A stretch of DNA of 64,000 nucleotides from Nocardia panacis (lineage in GTDB: Bacteria > Actinomycetota > Actinomycetes > Mycobacteriales > Mycobacteriaceae). The notes under the pieces are model-generated. The model saw only the letters and a list, made by a program, of their open reading frames with translations. It was not told the DNA's origin and did not search any database. The DNA lies in contig NZ_QZFU01000036.1 in assembly GCF_003598715.1 (NCBI RefSeq), forward strand, positions 466,054-530,053, written 5' to 3'. Position 1 is the stretch's first letter; each line of letters starts with the position of its first letter. The position numbers were made by a program, and so were the translations under genes. This document shows, piece by piece, positions 8,271 to 16,118 of the stretch.

Positions 8271-9035
8271 TCATGCCACCCTGGCGACACAGAACACGCG
8301 CCGGAACGGCAGCCAGGTGGCGCCATCGGCCCGCACGGGGTACGCGTCCCGAAGCATCGGCGCGAGCTGCGCGCGAAACTCCGCCCATCGCGCATCGTCG
8401 AGTGCGGCGCGCACGGGTCGCAGCGCGGTCCCGGTGACCCACTCCAGCACCGGGTCCGTCCCCGACAACCGCTGCAAATACGTTGTCTCCCAGGCATCCA
8501 CCGCACATCCGACCCCGGCGAGCAGTTCGGCGTAGCCCGCGGGATCCAGCACCGCCCGCGGCTCGAGTATCCCGGAGGACCCCAACAACTCCCGCCACTG
8601 CGCCATCCCGGCCAGCTCGCGGATCGCCACATGTGAGGGCGCGTCGAAGTTGCCCGGCACCTGCCATGCCAACCAGGCCCCGGCCTGCAGCCATTTCACC
8701 CAGTCCACCAACAGCTCGGCGTGGCCGGGAACCCACTGCAGCACCGCGTTGCACACCACGACATCGGTGTCCGCCTCGGGCCGCCAATCCCGCACATCCC
8801 CCACCGCCGCATCGATCCCGTTCGCGAGGGCCGCCGACACCATCTCGGCCGACGAATCCAGCGCCGACAGCGCCGCGCCGGGCCATCGATCGCCCAGCGT
8901 GCGGGTCAGATTTCCGGGTCCGCACCCCAGGTCGACCACCCGCCGGGGCGACGCGGCCCCGACGCGTCGCACCAGGTCGAAGAATGGCCGGGCGCGCTCG
9001 TCGTCGAAGGCGAGGTACTGCTTCGGATCCCACAT
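8271..9035 (-). CDS. tam: Trans-aconitate 2-methyltransferase-like SAM methyltransferase
   Basis: A 254-residue class I methyltransferase. MWDPKQYLAFDDERARPF is the typical Tam N-terminus, VVDLGCGPGNLTRTL (about 28-42) is the SAM glycine loop, SALDSSAEMV gives the acidic residue that holds the ribose, and CNAVLQWVPGH follows. Tam methylates trans-aconitate, a by-product that inhibits aconitase. The gene is monocistronic and ends 1 base from mraY. A perfect 18-bp palindrome 18 bases upstream of the start suggests repression by an unlinked TetR-type protein. Confidence 0.82.
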   Translation of the reverse strand: MWDPKQYLAFDDERARPFFDLVRRVGAASPRRVVDLGCGPGNLTRTLGDRWPGAALSALDSSAEMVSAALANGIDAAVGDVRDWRPEADTDVVVCNAVLQWVPGHAELLVDWVKWLQAGAWLAWQVPGNFDAPSHVAIRELAGMAQWRELLGSSGILEPRAVLDPAGYAELLAGVGCAVDAWETTYLQRLSGTDPVLEWVTGTALRPVRAALDDARWAEFRAQLAPMLRDAYPVRADGATWLPFRRVFCVARVA

Positions 9036-9052
9036 GGTCGCACTCCCTTCAA

Positions 9053-9070
9053 ACAGTACGTACGTACTGT
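9053..9070. promoter_or_regulatory. 18-bp perfect palindrome upstream of tam
   Basis: ACAGTACGTACGTACTGT is fully self-complementary and centred about 26 bases upstream of the tam start codon, inside its likely promoter. The GTACGTAC core and length are typical of TetR-family operators. No TetR gene is adjacent; the nearest one (10.8-11.4 kb) faces a different dyad. The plus-strand gene at 9201 could share it. Confidence 0.6.
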
Positions 9071-9200
9071 ATTACTACCTCCCAAAGGCGGCAAGAGTGT
9101 AGTTGTGCCCACGAAAGGGCATTGATCTCACCGATGGGGTATGCGAGGCTCGGCGTGCCCCGATAGCGGGGAAATACAGTGTCGGAAGGGGTTATTCATT

Positions 9201-9614
9201 TTGTCTATCGCGAAAAGTGTTGCCGTGGCCGCCGGTGCGGCGGCGGCGCTCGCCCTGGCCGCGCCCGAGGCGGGCGCGTCGGTGACGCGCATCGATGTCG
9301 CCACCGGGCTGAGCTTCGGCAGTTCCGGATCGATCGGCACCGGCTGCTCCTACACGGTCACCGCGACCGCGCGGCCGGGTTCCTCGGTGGTCTTCCTCGA
9401 CGAGGTCGACGGATTGCGCACCGACGCCACCTTCAAACCGGTCGGCCCCACCGCCGATGCCAACGGGAAGGCGAGCACCACCTGGACGCCCGCGAAGAAG
9501 GGTCAGCACAAGATCTGGGCGGCCGAATACATCTCGGGCGAGACCTATTTCATGACCGCCGTCAACGTGGGGACCGGCCTCAACCTCGGCCCCCTGTGCT
9601 TCGTGCTGCCCTGA
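9201..9614 (+). CDS. Small secreted protein of unknown function
   Basis: A 137-residue exported protein. The start is taken as TTG 9201, preceded at 9 bases by GGAAGGGG, because it gives a clean signal peptide (MSIAKSVAVAAGAAAALALA, cleavage near AGAS). An in-frame ATG at 9141 would add an unlikely hydrophilic extension. The mature part is short and beta-rich: a cysteine pair (GTGCSYTVT and GPLCFVL), a GSSVVFLDE strand and STTWTPAKKGQHKIWA resemble an immunoglobulin-like fold of small actinobacterial secreted proteins. No enzyme motif is visible. Confidence 0.65.
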   Translation: MSIAKSVAVAAGAAAALALAAPEAGASVTRIDVATGLSFGSSGSIGTGCSYTVTATARPGSSVVFLDEVDGLRTDATFKPVGPTADANGKASTTWTPAKKGQHKIWAAEYISGETYFMTAVNVGTGLNLGPLCFVLP

Positions 9615-9681
9615 TCATTTCCCCTCGGGTCGCCGACGCGGTCGTCCATTCCGTCGCCATGACGCACTGGGCGGCCGCGCG

Positions 9682-10821
9682 TCACCACCTGCGGGAATTC
9701 ACCAGCGCCGCAACCGCTTCGCGCGGCATGGCGGGCGAGCGGTGGCCGTCGCGTCCGGTCATGTCCTCGTTGACGAACAGCGCGTTGAGCACCGCCTCCT
9801 CCACGGCGTGCACCGCCGCCGCGTACAACAGGTCCATCCGATTCCAGGGCAGCACCCGCCGGATCTCGATCTCCTCGACCGAAACCTCCCGCATCGGAAA
9901 CGATGTCGTACTCGGCCTGTCGTCGGCGGTGGAGAAGGCCAGGAACAGATCACCGGAGAACAGACTCCCCGTGGTGCCGGTGCGGGCCAACCCGAGCGGC
10001 ACCCGCCGCGCCAACGCCTCGCAGCGAGCGCCGTCCAGCGGTGCGTCCGTGGCCAGCACGACGATCACCGAACCCGACCCACCCGGCACGCGCAGATCGC
10101 GCTCGAACCACTCGTCGGTCGCCATCGGATTCGGGGTGTCCAACAGCCGCCCGACCGGAACCCCGGCCACCGTCAACTCCTCCCGCGAACCGAAGTTGGC
10201 CTGCACGAAGGCCCCGACCGTGAAAGTCTCGGCGCCGAAGGCGATTCGGCGCGAGGAGGTGCCGCTACCGCCCTTGAAGCCGTAGCAGTTCATCCCGGTC
10301 CCGCCGCCGACGGACCCCTCGGCCACCGGTCCGGTTCGGGCGGCGTCGAGCGCCTCGCCCACCACCTGCGGGGTGACGTGCGCGCCATTGATGTCGTTGA
10401 GGTAGCCGTCCCAGGTCTCCGCGCAGACGGGCAGCAACCACTGCCGCGCCAGCGCGGGATGCTCCCGATTGATCCATTCGATCACCCCGGTGTGACACAC
10501 GCCGATGGCATGCGTATTGGAAATCGTGATGGGCATGGACAATTCGCCCACCTCATCGATCCAGGCGGTGCCGGTCATCTCGCCATTGCCATTGAGCGAG
10601 TAGCGGCCCGCCGCACACGGCCGCCCCACCCCGGCGCGTCCGCGCGGCAGGATGGCGGTGACGCCGGTGCGGACCGGACCGCGCCCCACCGCGAGCGGCC
10701 CGGCCCCGGAGATGAGCGTGCGGTAGCCGACCTCGATACCGGGAACGTCGGTGATGGCGTTGTGCGGGCCGGGAATTCCGGGCAGATCCACGCCGAGATC
10801 GCGCGCGCGGGAGTTCGTCAT
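9682..10821 (-). CDS. P1-family (DmpA-type) aminopeptidase
   Basis: A 379-residue N-terminal-nucleophile hydrolase of the DmpA/BapA family, which release N-terminal D- or L-amino acids or beta-residues from small peptides. ITDVPGIEVGYRT, TAWIDEVGELSMPITISNT, GSVGGGTGMNCYGFKGG and a late SGDLFLAFSTADD block (about 289) are characteristic. The Ser of SGD is the expected nucleophile exposed by self-cleavage. The preceding residue is Phe rather than the usual Gly/Asn, so processing may differ. The gene overlaps the upstream TetR gene by 4 bases, and the locus next to it encodes an amino-acid permease, which suggests a peptide-use unit. No signal peptide is seen. Confidence 0.8.
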   Translation of the reverse strand: MTNSRARDLGVDLPGIPGPHNAITDVPGIEVGYRTLISGAGPLAVGRGPVRTGVTAILPRGRAGVGRPCAAGRYSLNGNGEMTGTAWIDEVGELSMPITISNTHAIGVCHTGVIEWINREHPALARQWLLPVCAETWDGYLNDINGAHVTPQVVGEALDAARTGPVAEGSVGGGTGMNCYGFKGGSGTSSRRIAFGAETFTVGAFVQANFGSREELTVAGVPVGRLLDTPNPMATDEWFERDLRVPGGSGSVIVVLATDAPLDGARCEALARRVPLGLARTGTTGSLFSGDLFLAFSTADDRPSTTSFPMREVSVEEIEIRRVLPWNRMDLLYAAAVHAVEEAVLNALFVNEDMTGRDGHRSPAMPREAVAALVNSRRW

Positions 10822-11444
10822 TCGGTCACCTCTGTTACGGCCGTGATTTCGGGACAGTTGGTCGCGGTGCGGGCATAGGAGCAGATCAGGGCGGCGGCGC
10901 GGGTCGGCGGCACCGCCCGATTGGGGGTGATGATGTGCAGTCCATACGCGTCCTCCAGTGCGACGAGATTGTTGGCGATATCGAGCGCGGATTCGGTGAG
11001 CGTGAAATGCCCCTGTGCCACACCGACTTCCAGGATGGCCAGATACAGCGCCACCTGCTTCTCATAGAGCGCGGTGAGCAGCGCCGAGTGCTCGTCGCGG
11101 AAGTTCAGGTGGTTGTGCAACTGGTAGAGCGCGACGACGAGCGGATCGTCCCCCGATTTGGGGATGCCCGCGCGAATCATGGCGCACATCTTGGCCCTGG
11201 CATCGGTGAGACCGGCGACCATGGTCATCCGATCGGTGAAAAAGCGTTCGCCGGACAGACGGTGCACCTCGCGCAGCAGAGTGCCGAAATCGTCGAAGTA
11301 GTAGTGCACGGTTCCGGTGGACACCCCGGCCAGCTCCGCCACATCGCGCACCCGCAGTGCGCCGACCCCGCGTTCGTGGATGGCGGTGAGGGTGGCCTCG
11401 ACAATGGCGGCCCGCGCGGCCTCCTGGTTCTTCTTCCTGCCCAT
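10818..11444 (-). CDS. TetR-family transcriptional regulator
   Basis: A 208-residue repressor. The N-terminal helix-turn-helix RVRDVAELAGVSTGTVHYYF (about 30-50) is canonical TetR, and the rest is an all-helical ligand domain. ATGA overlap couples it to the downstream peptidase. It faces the permease across 119 bases that hold two related dyads of TGAC-N5-GTCA form, one 23 bases upstream of its own ATG and one close to the permease start. The simplest reading is autoregulation and control of the permease. The inducer is unknown; an amino acid or small peptide would fit. Confidence 0.85.
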   Translation of the reverse strand: MGRKKNQEAARAAIVEATLTAIHERGVGALRVRDVAELAGVSTGTVHYYFDDFGTLLREVHRLSGERFFTDRMTMVAGLTDARAKMCAMIRAGIPKSGDDPLVVALYQLHNHLNFRDEHSALLTALYEKQVALYLAILEVGVAQGHFTLTESALDIANNLVALEDAYGLHIITPNRAVPPTRAAALICSYARTATNCPEITAVTEVTE

Positions 11445-11466
11445 CCGTCTCCCATCAGAACCCTAT

Positions 11467-11487
11467 TTGCTGACTCTTGGTCAACAA
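11467..11487. promoter_or_regulatory. Operator-like dyad 1 (TTGCTGAC-N5-GTCAACAA)
   Basis: Imperfect inverted repeat with one mismatch in 8-base arms and a 5-base spacer, 23 bases upstream of the TetR ATG. It shares the TGAC-N5-GTCA core with dyad 2. Centres are 65 bases apart. Confidence 0.55.
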
Positions 11488-11530
11488 AAAAATAATCCGT
11501 TTCTGCCACATCCACAAGCAGCTTCGGTCA

Positions 11531-11553
11531 TTCTTTGACCCATCGTCAAAGAA
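11531..11553. promoter_or_regulatory. Operator-like dyad 2 (TTCTTTGAC-N5-GTCAAAGAA)
   Basis: A perfect 9-bp inverted repeat around CCATC. It abuts and overlaps the GAAAGGGG ribosome-binding site of the permease gene, so a bound repressor would block the transcript start region. Confidence 0.65.
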
Positions 11554-11563
11554 AGGGGTCGTC

Positions 11564-12946
11564 GTGTCAGAGCCGATGCCCGCGTACTCCCAACAGCTCG
11601 CACGCTCCCTGTCCGTACGGGAGAACATCCTCATCACCCTCTCGGCGGTAACGCCCGCGTCGAGCGTGTTCATCATTTCCCCGACCGTGCTCGGCGCGGC
11701 GGGCGGCGCGGCGGTGGCCGTATTCCTGATCGCCGCCGTCGCCGCCTGCTTCGTCTCGCTGTGCTACGCCGAACTCTCGGCCACCTACCCCATCGCCGGC
11801 GGTGAATACTCCTGGGCCGCACGACTACTCGGCAAATCCGCCGGCTTCGCCACCTTCCTGCTGACCATGATCACCGGAGTGCTCATCATCGCGGTCATCG
11901 CACTGGGCACCGGCGCCTACCTGGGTGTGGTGTGGTCCGGCCTGAGCGGCAAATGGATCGGCGCCGCGGTGATCGTGGTGACCGCCGGGATCGCCATGCT
12001 GAATATCCGCGCCAACGCGTGGATCACGGGCATCGCGCTCAGTATCGAGATCCTGGCCGTCACGGTGCTCGCCGTCCTCGGCTTCGCCCACAGCGAGCGC
12101 GGACCGAGCGCGTTCGTGCACGCGCAGACCATCGACTCCGGCCAACTGAGCACCGTGAGTATCGGCGCGCTCGCCGCACTGGTCCCGGTGGCGCTGTTCG
12201 CCTACAACGGCTACGGCCAGGCCGTGTACTACGTGGAGGAGACCAAGAACGCCGTCAAATCCATCGGGAAGATCATCCTGATCTGCCTGGGCGTCACCGT
12301 CGCGGTGGAGGTCATCCCCGTCGCCGCCGTGGTGCTCGGCGCGCCGAACATGCAGGATCTGCTCGGCGCCGACGCCCCGATCAACTACCTGCTCACCACG
12401 CGCGGCGGCACGATCGTCAACGAGATCGTCAGCCTCGGCATCGCCATCGCCATCATCAACGGCGTCATCGCCATCGTGCTGCAGATCTCGCGCCTGCTGT
12501 TCTCCTCCGCGCGCGACCGCTCCTGGCCCGGCCCCATCGACGACGTGCTCGGCTCGGTGCACCCGACACTGCGCACTCCCGTCGCCGCCACCCTCGTCGT
12601 CGGCGTGGTCGCCGCACTGGCCGCCGCCTTCGTGCCGATGAAGGTGCTCATCACCGCGACCGGCGCGGCCGTGGTGCTGGTCTATCTCACCGTCGCCATC
12701 GCCGCACTGCGCCTGCGGCGCGGCGGCGCGGTCAGTCGCGGCTACCGGATGCCGCTGTGGCCGCTGCCGCCGCTGATCGTCATCGCGATGATGCTCTACG
12801 TGGTGTACCGGACGCTGTCGGACAATTGGGAACAGGTCGCCTTCGCGGTGAGCATCATGGTCGTCGGGGCGCTCTACTACCGGATCTACCTGCATCCGCG
12901 CCGCGGCGACCGGTGGACCCTGCCCGACCCGGTACACGAGTCCTAG
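11564..12946 (+). CDS. APC-superfamily amino acid permease
   Basis: A 460-residue transporter with about 12 transmembrane helices, starting with LSVRENILITLSAVTPASSVF, typical of the APC family; CYAELSATYPIAGGEYSWAA is the conserved second/third helix region. It should import an amino acid by proton or cation symport. GTG 11564 is chosen because GAAAGGGG is 5 bases upstream; an in-frame start at 11477 would place a charged leader across both operator dyads. The 3' end overlaps the convergent flavoprotein gene by 4 bases. Likely regulated by the divergent TetR. Confidence 0.82.
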   Translation: MSEPMPAYSQQLARSLSVRENILITLSAVTPASSVFIISPTVLGAAGGAAVAVFLIAAVAACFVSLCYAELSATYPIAGGEYSWAARLLGKSAGFATFLLTMITGVLIIAVIALGTGAYLGVVWSGLSGKWIGAAVIVVTAGIAMLNIRANAWITGIALSIEILAVTVLAVLGFAHSERGPSAFVHAQTIDSGQLSTVSIGALAALVPVALFAYNGYGQAVYYVEETKNAVKSIGKIILICLGVTVAVEVIPVAAVVLGAPNMQDLLGADAPINYLLTTRGGTIVNEIVSLGIAIAIINGVIAIVLQISRLLFSSARDRSWPGPIDDVLGSVHPTLRTPVAATLVVGVVAALAAAFVPMKVLITATGAAVVLVYLTVAIAALRLRRGGAVSRGYRMPLWPLPPLIVIAMMLYVVYRTLSDNWEQVAFAVSIMVVGALYYRIYLHPRRGDRWTLPDPVHES

Positions 12947-14310
12947 GAATCGCGCACCGCCGCGGCCGCTTTGCGCGCCGCCACCAGCACCGGATCCCAG
13001 ACCGGGGAGAACGGCGGCGCGTACCCGAGATCGAGCATCGTCATCTGCGCCACGGTCATCCGGGCGGTCAGCGCGACGGCGGCGATATCGACCCGCTTGG
13101 CCGCCCCCTCCCGGCCGACGATCTGCACCCCCAGCAGGCGGCCGGCGCCGCGCTCGGCGAGCATCTTCACCGTCATCGGTTCCGCGCCGGGGTAGTAGCC
13201 CGCGCGGCCCGTGGATTCGATGACGACGGTGACGAATTGGAGTCCGGCGGCGCGGGCGTCCTTCTCGCGCAGACCGGTTCGCGCCACCTCCACCTCGCAC
13301 ACCTTGCTCATCGCCGTCCCGACCACACCGGGGAAAGTGGCGTAACCGCCGCCCACACCCGACCCGATCACCTGACCGTGCTTGTTGGCGTGGGTGCCGA
13401 GCGGGATGTGGCGGGTCATCCCGGACACCAGATCCAGCACCTCCACGCAATCGCCGCCCGCCCAGATATTGTCGAATCCGCGCACCCGCATGGCGAGATC
13501 GGTGAGCAGACCCCCGGATTCGCCCAAAGGCAGCCCGGCCGCGCGCGCCAAGTCGGTGGCCGGCGCGACGCCGATACCCAACACCACCACATCGGCGGGT
13601 ATCTCCGCCGATGTGGTGACCACCGCCCGCACCCGCCCCCCATCGGTCCGTATCGCGGTGACCTCCGCTCCACTTCGGACATCGATCCCGATATCGCACA
13701 TGGCCTTTCGCACCAGTGCACCCATATCCGGATCCAGCGTCGACATCGGCTCCGACCCCCGATCGACCAGTGTCACCGCGAATCCGCGGCGAATCAGCGC
13801 CTCGGCCATCTCCACCCCGATATAGCCGCCGCCGACCACCACGGCCCGCCGACCCTCGAGCGCCTCCAATGTGTCGAGCAGCGCCTGACCGTCGTCCAGA
13901 GTCTGGACCCCGTGCACTCCGGCCGCATCGATACCGGGCAGGTCGGGGCGGATCGGGCTCGCACCGGTGGCGATCACCAATTTGTCGTAGCCGGTCCAGG
14001 TTTCGGCGCCGGAGGCCAGATCGCGGGCGCGCACCCGACCGCCCGATACATCGATCTCGGTGACCTCGGCGCCCATCCGCAGATCTATCTCGCGCGCCCG
14101 ATGCTCCTCGGCGGTGCGGGCGATCAGCGAATCCCGCCGCGCCACTTGACCACCCACCCAATAGGGGATGCCGCAGGCGGAGAAGGAGGTGAAATGTCCG
14201 CGTTCGAAGGCCACGATGCTCAGCTCGTCCGGGCCGCGCAGCCTGCGCGCCTGCGAGGCCGCCGACATACCCGCCGCGTCCGCGCCGATGACCACCAGTC
14301 GCTCACTCAT
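12943..14310 (-). CDS. CoA-disulfide reductase/NADH oxidase-like flavoprotein
   Basis: A 455-residue pyridine-nucleotide-disulfide oxidoreductase. LVVIGADAAGMSAA binds FAD; SFSACGIPYWVGG places a single redox cysteine near residue 46, as in CoA-disulfide reductases and NADH peroxidases/oxidases; VVVGGGYIGVEMAEAL is the NAD(P)H site; AGGDCVEV is the second FAD motif; and LDLGYAPPFSPVWDP is the C-terminal dimerisation motif. It probably reduces a disulfide, sulfane sulfur or oxygen at NAD(P)H cost. The start at ATG 14310 fits the first strand; the longer open frame overlaps the divergent ankyrin gene. Organisms of this group use mycothiol, so the thiol substrate is uncertain. Confidence 0.82.
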   Translation of the reverse strand: MSERLVVIGADAAGMSAASQARRLRGPDELSIVAFERGHFTSFSACGIPYWVGGQVARRDSLIARTAEEHRAREIDLRMGAEVTEIDVSGGRVRARDLASGAETWTGYDKLVIATGASPIRPDLPGIDAAGVHGVQTLDDGQALLDTLEALEGRRAVVVGGGYIGVEMAEALIRRGFAVTLVDRGSEPMSTLDPDMGALVRKAMCDIGIDVRSGAEVTAIRTDGGRVRAVVTTSAEIPADVVVLGIGVAPATDLARAAGLPLGESGGLLTDLAMRVRGFDNIWAGGDCVEVLDLVSGMTRHIPLGTHANKHGQVIGSGVGGGYATFPGVVGTAMSKVCEVEVARTGLREKDARAAGLQFVTVVIESTGRAGYYPGAEPMTVKMLAERGAGRLLGVQIVGREGAAKRVDIAAVALTARMTVAQMTMLDLGYAPPFSPVWDPVLVAARKAAAAVRDS

Positions 14311-14347
14311 GTCTGCACCGTACGGCGCGGATGGTAGGAATGGGCGG

Positions 14348-14731
14348 GTGGGCGACGAATCCAACACACCCGACGAACGGGTCCTCGAACTGGCCGGACA
14401 GGTCTTCGACCTCGCGCGCGCGGGCGATGCCGCGGCCTTGGCCGGGTATCTGGACGCGGGCGTCCCGGTGAATCTCACCAACGACCGGGGCGACACACTG
14501 CTCATGCTGGCGGCCTATCACGGTCACGGCGCGGCCGTCGCGGCCCTCATCGCCCGCGGCGCCGATCCGAACCGGCCCAACGACAAGGGCCAGACTCCCC
14601 TGGCGGGCGCGGTCTTCAAAGGTGAGGACGAGATCGTGCGCGCACTGCTCGAGGCGGGCGCGGACCCCGACGCGGGCACGCCTTCGGCTCGCGAGGCCGC
14701 CCGGATGTTCGGCAAGGGCGAGTTGTTCTAG
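14348..14731 (+). CDS. Ankyrin-repeat protein
   Basis: A 127-residue cytosolic protein made of about three to four ankyrin repeats: AGDAAALAGYLDAGVPVNL, GDTLLMLAAYHGHGAAVAAL, ADPNRPNDKGQTPLAGAV and a final EIVRALLEAGADPDAG. It is a protein-binding scaffold with no catalytic motif. The GTG start fits the beginning of the first helix. It is divergent from the flavoprotein gene (37 bases between starts) and its last 4 bases overlap the convergent GT87 gene. The partner is unknown. Confidence 0.8.
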   Translation: MGDESNTPDERVLELAGQVFDLARAGDAAALAGYLDAGVPVNLTNDRGDTLLMLAAYHGHGAAVAALIARGADPNRPNDKGQTPLAGAVFKGEDEIVRALLEAGADPDAGTPSAREAARMFGKGELF

Positions 14732-15942
14732 CGGCGCGTTCGACCGGCCAGAAAGAGCAGCACCAGAGCCACGCTGAACCAAACATAGGTATTGCCGATG
14801 AAATGCTGCCACGGCGTCCACGCCATTTCCCGTCGGTTCTCGCCGGGCAGCCAGTCCTGCGGGCCGTAGACAAAGATGGCCGCCGTCACCGCCCCGGTCA
14901 GATACCACGGCAGCGCCCGCCGCCACGGCAGGCGCGTCGCATAACCGAATACCGCCAGCAGCCCCGGCGCGATCCACACCCAGTGGTGCGACCAGGAGAT
15001 CGGCGAAAGCAGCAGCGCGAATACCGCATTGAGCGCGAAGGCCACCGCGGGGAGATCGGTCGCCTGACGCATGGCCGTCCAGATGAGGACCAGCAGCACC
15101 GCACCCAGCGCCAGCCAGATCAGCGTGCTCGCCGGTTTCTCGACGCCGAGGCGGGTCAGCATGCCCTGGATCGACTGATTCGTCCGGAAGGCCGACCCAC
15201 TCAATCCAGACAGATTGCCCATACCGCCGAACCAGTACTTCATCGAGGCGCCGGGCAGCACGGCGAAGGCCAGCGCGGACGCCGCCGCGCCGGAGATCGC
15301 CGCCGTCACCGCGGCCTTGTACTCGCGGCGGACCAGGAAATACAGCACGAACGCGACCGGGGTGAGTTTGATGGCCGCCGCGACGCCGACCAGGATGCCG
15401 CGCCGCCAGCGCGGCTTCTCGGTCAGGCAGTCGGCCGCCACCAAGGCCATGACCAGCAGATTGACCTGGCCGAACTTCAGGGTCTGATGCACCGGCTCCA
15501 ACAGCATGGCCGCCGGAACCGCGCAGGCCGTGACCATGGCGGCGGTGCCGAGCGTCGGCCAGATCCGGCGCGCCACCAGGTAGAGCGTCAGCGTGAGCGC
15601 GAGCGTGGAGGTGATGAAGAAGGCGACCTTGGCGATCCCCCACGGCAGCAGCGCGAACGGACTCAGCGCCAGCGCCGCGAACGGCGGGTAGATGAACGGC
15701 AACCCGATGCCCAGGCTGGTGGCGGGCAGCGTGGCGTACATATCGCGGCCGTCGAACAGCGCCTGCACGCCGAGCCGATACACCTGCAGATCGATATAGA
15801 CACCGTCGAAGCGCTCCAGCGGCCACAGCGGCAGCAACTGGTACACGGCGGAACCGGCAATGAGAACCAGCGGCAGCGGCCACAGCGGCCCGAAACGGCG
15901 GATCACGGACTTGGGCCGCAACGCGGTGGTCACACTTGTCAT
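14728..15942 (-). CDS. GT87-family mannosyltransferase, second paralogue
   Basis: A 404-residue polytopic GT-C enzyme. YIDLQVYRLG contains the catalytic-Asp loop, GVAAAIKLTPVAFVLYFLV the conserved cytoplasmic helix, and SWSHHWVWIAPGLLAVFGY a late signature. Layout matches the protein at 5.4-6.7 kb and PimE-like enzymes that use polyprenyl-phosphate-mannose for lipoglycan assembly. It appears monocistronic. Two GT87 genes within 10 kb suggest branched or successive additions to one glycolipid, but the linkage cannot be told. Confidence 0.82.
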   Translation of the reverse strand: MTSVTTALRPKSVIRRFGPLWPLPLVLIAGSAVYQLLPLWPLERFDGVYIDLQVYRLGVQALFDGRDMYATLPATSLGIGLPFIYPPFAALALSPFALLPWGIAKVAFFITSTLALTLTLYLVARRIWPTLGTAAMVTACAVPAAMLLEPVHQTLKFGQVNLLVMALVAADCLTEKPRWRRGILVGVAAAIKLTPVAFVLYFLVRREYKAAVTAAISGAAASALAFAVLPGASMKYWFGGMGNLSGLSGSAFRTNQSIQGMLTRLGVEKPASTLIWLALGAVLLVLIWTAMRQATDLPAVAFALNAVFALLLSPISWSHHWVWIAPGLLAVFGYATRLPWRRALPWYLTGAVTAAIFVYGPQDWLPGENRREMAWTPWQHFIGNTYVWFSVALVLLFLAGRTRR

Positions 15943-16118
15943 CCGAAGCGACTATACCGACCCGGTCGCGGGCGGCCGAACCTCGGGCAGAGGTGTCCGA
16001 ATAGGGGGATTCATGATCGCCGCCGCCCAATTTCCACATTTCCCCGACGATCGCCCGCAGTTCGCCGCACACTGTCCCAAACACCGTACAACGCGGGTGT
16101 TTTCACGCGGGAGCAGTC

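Noticed and set aside
11825..14161. 778-codon minus-strand frame over the permease and flavoprotein
   Set aside because: Runs through two real genes in other frames and lacks any domain.
14303..16084. 593-codon minus-strand frame over GT87
   Set aside because: Shadow of the GT87 gene, which has clear motifs.
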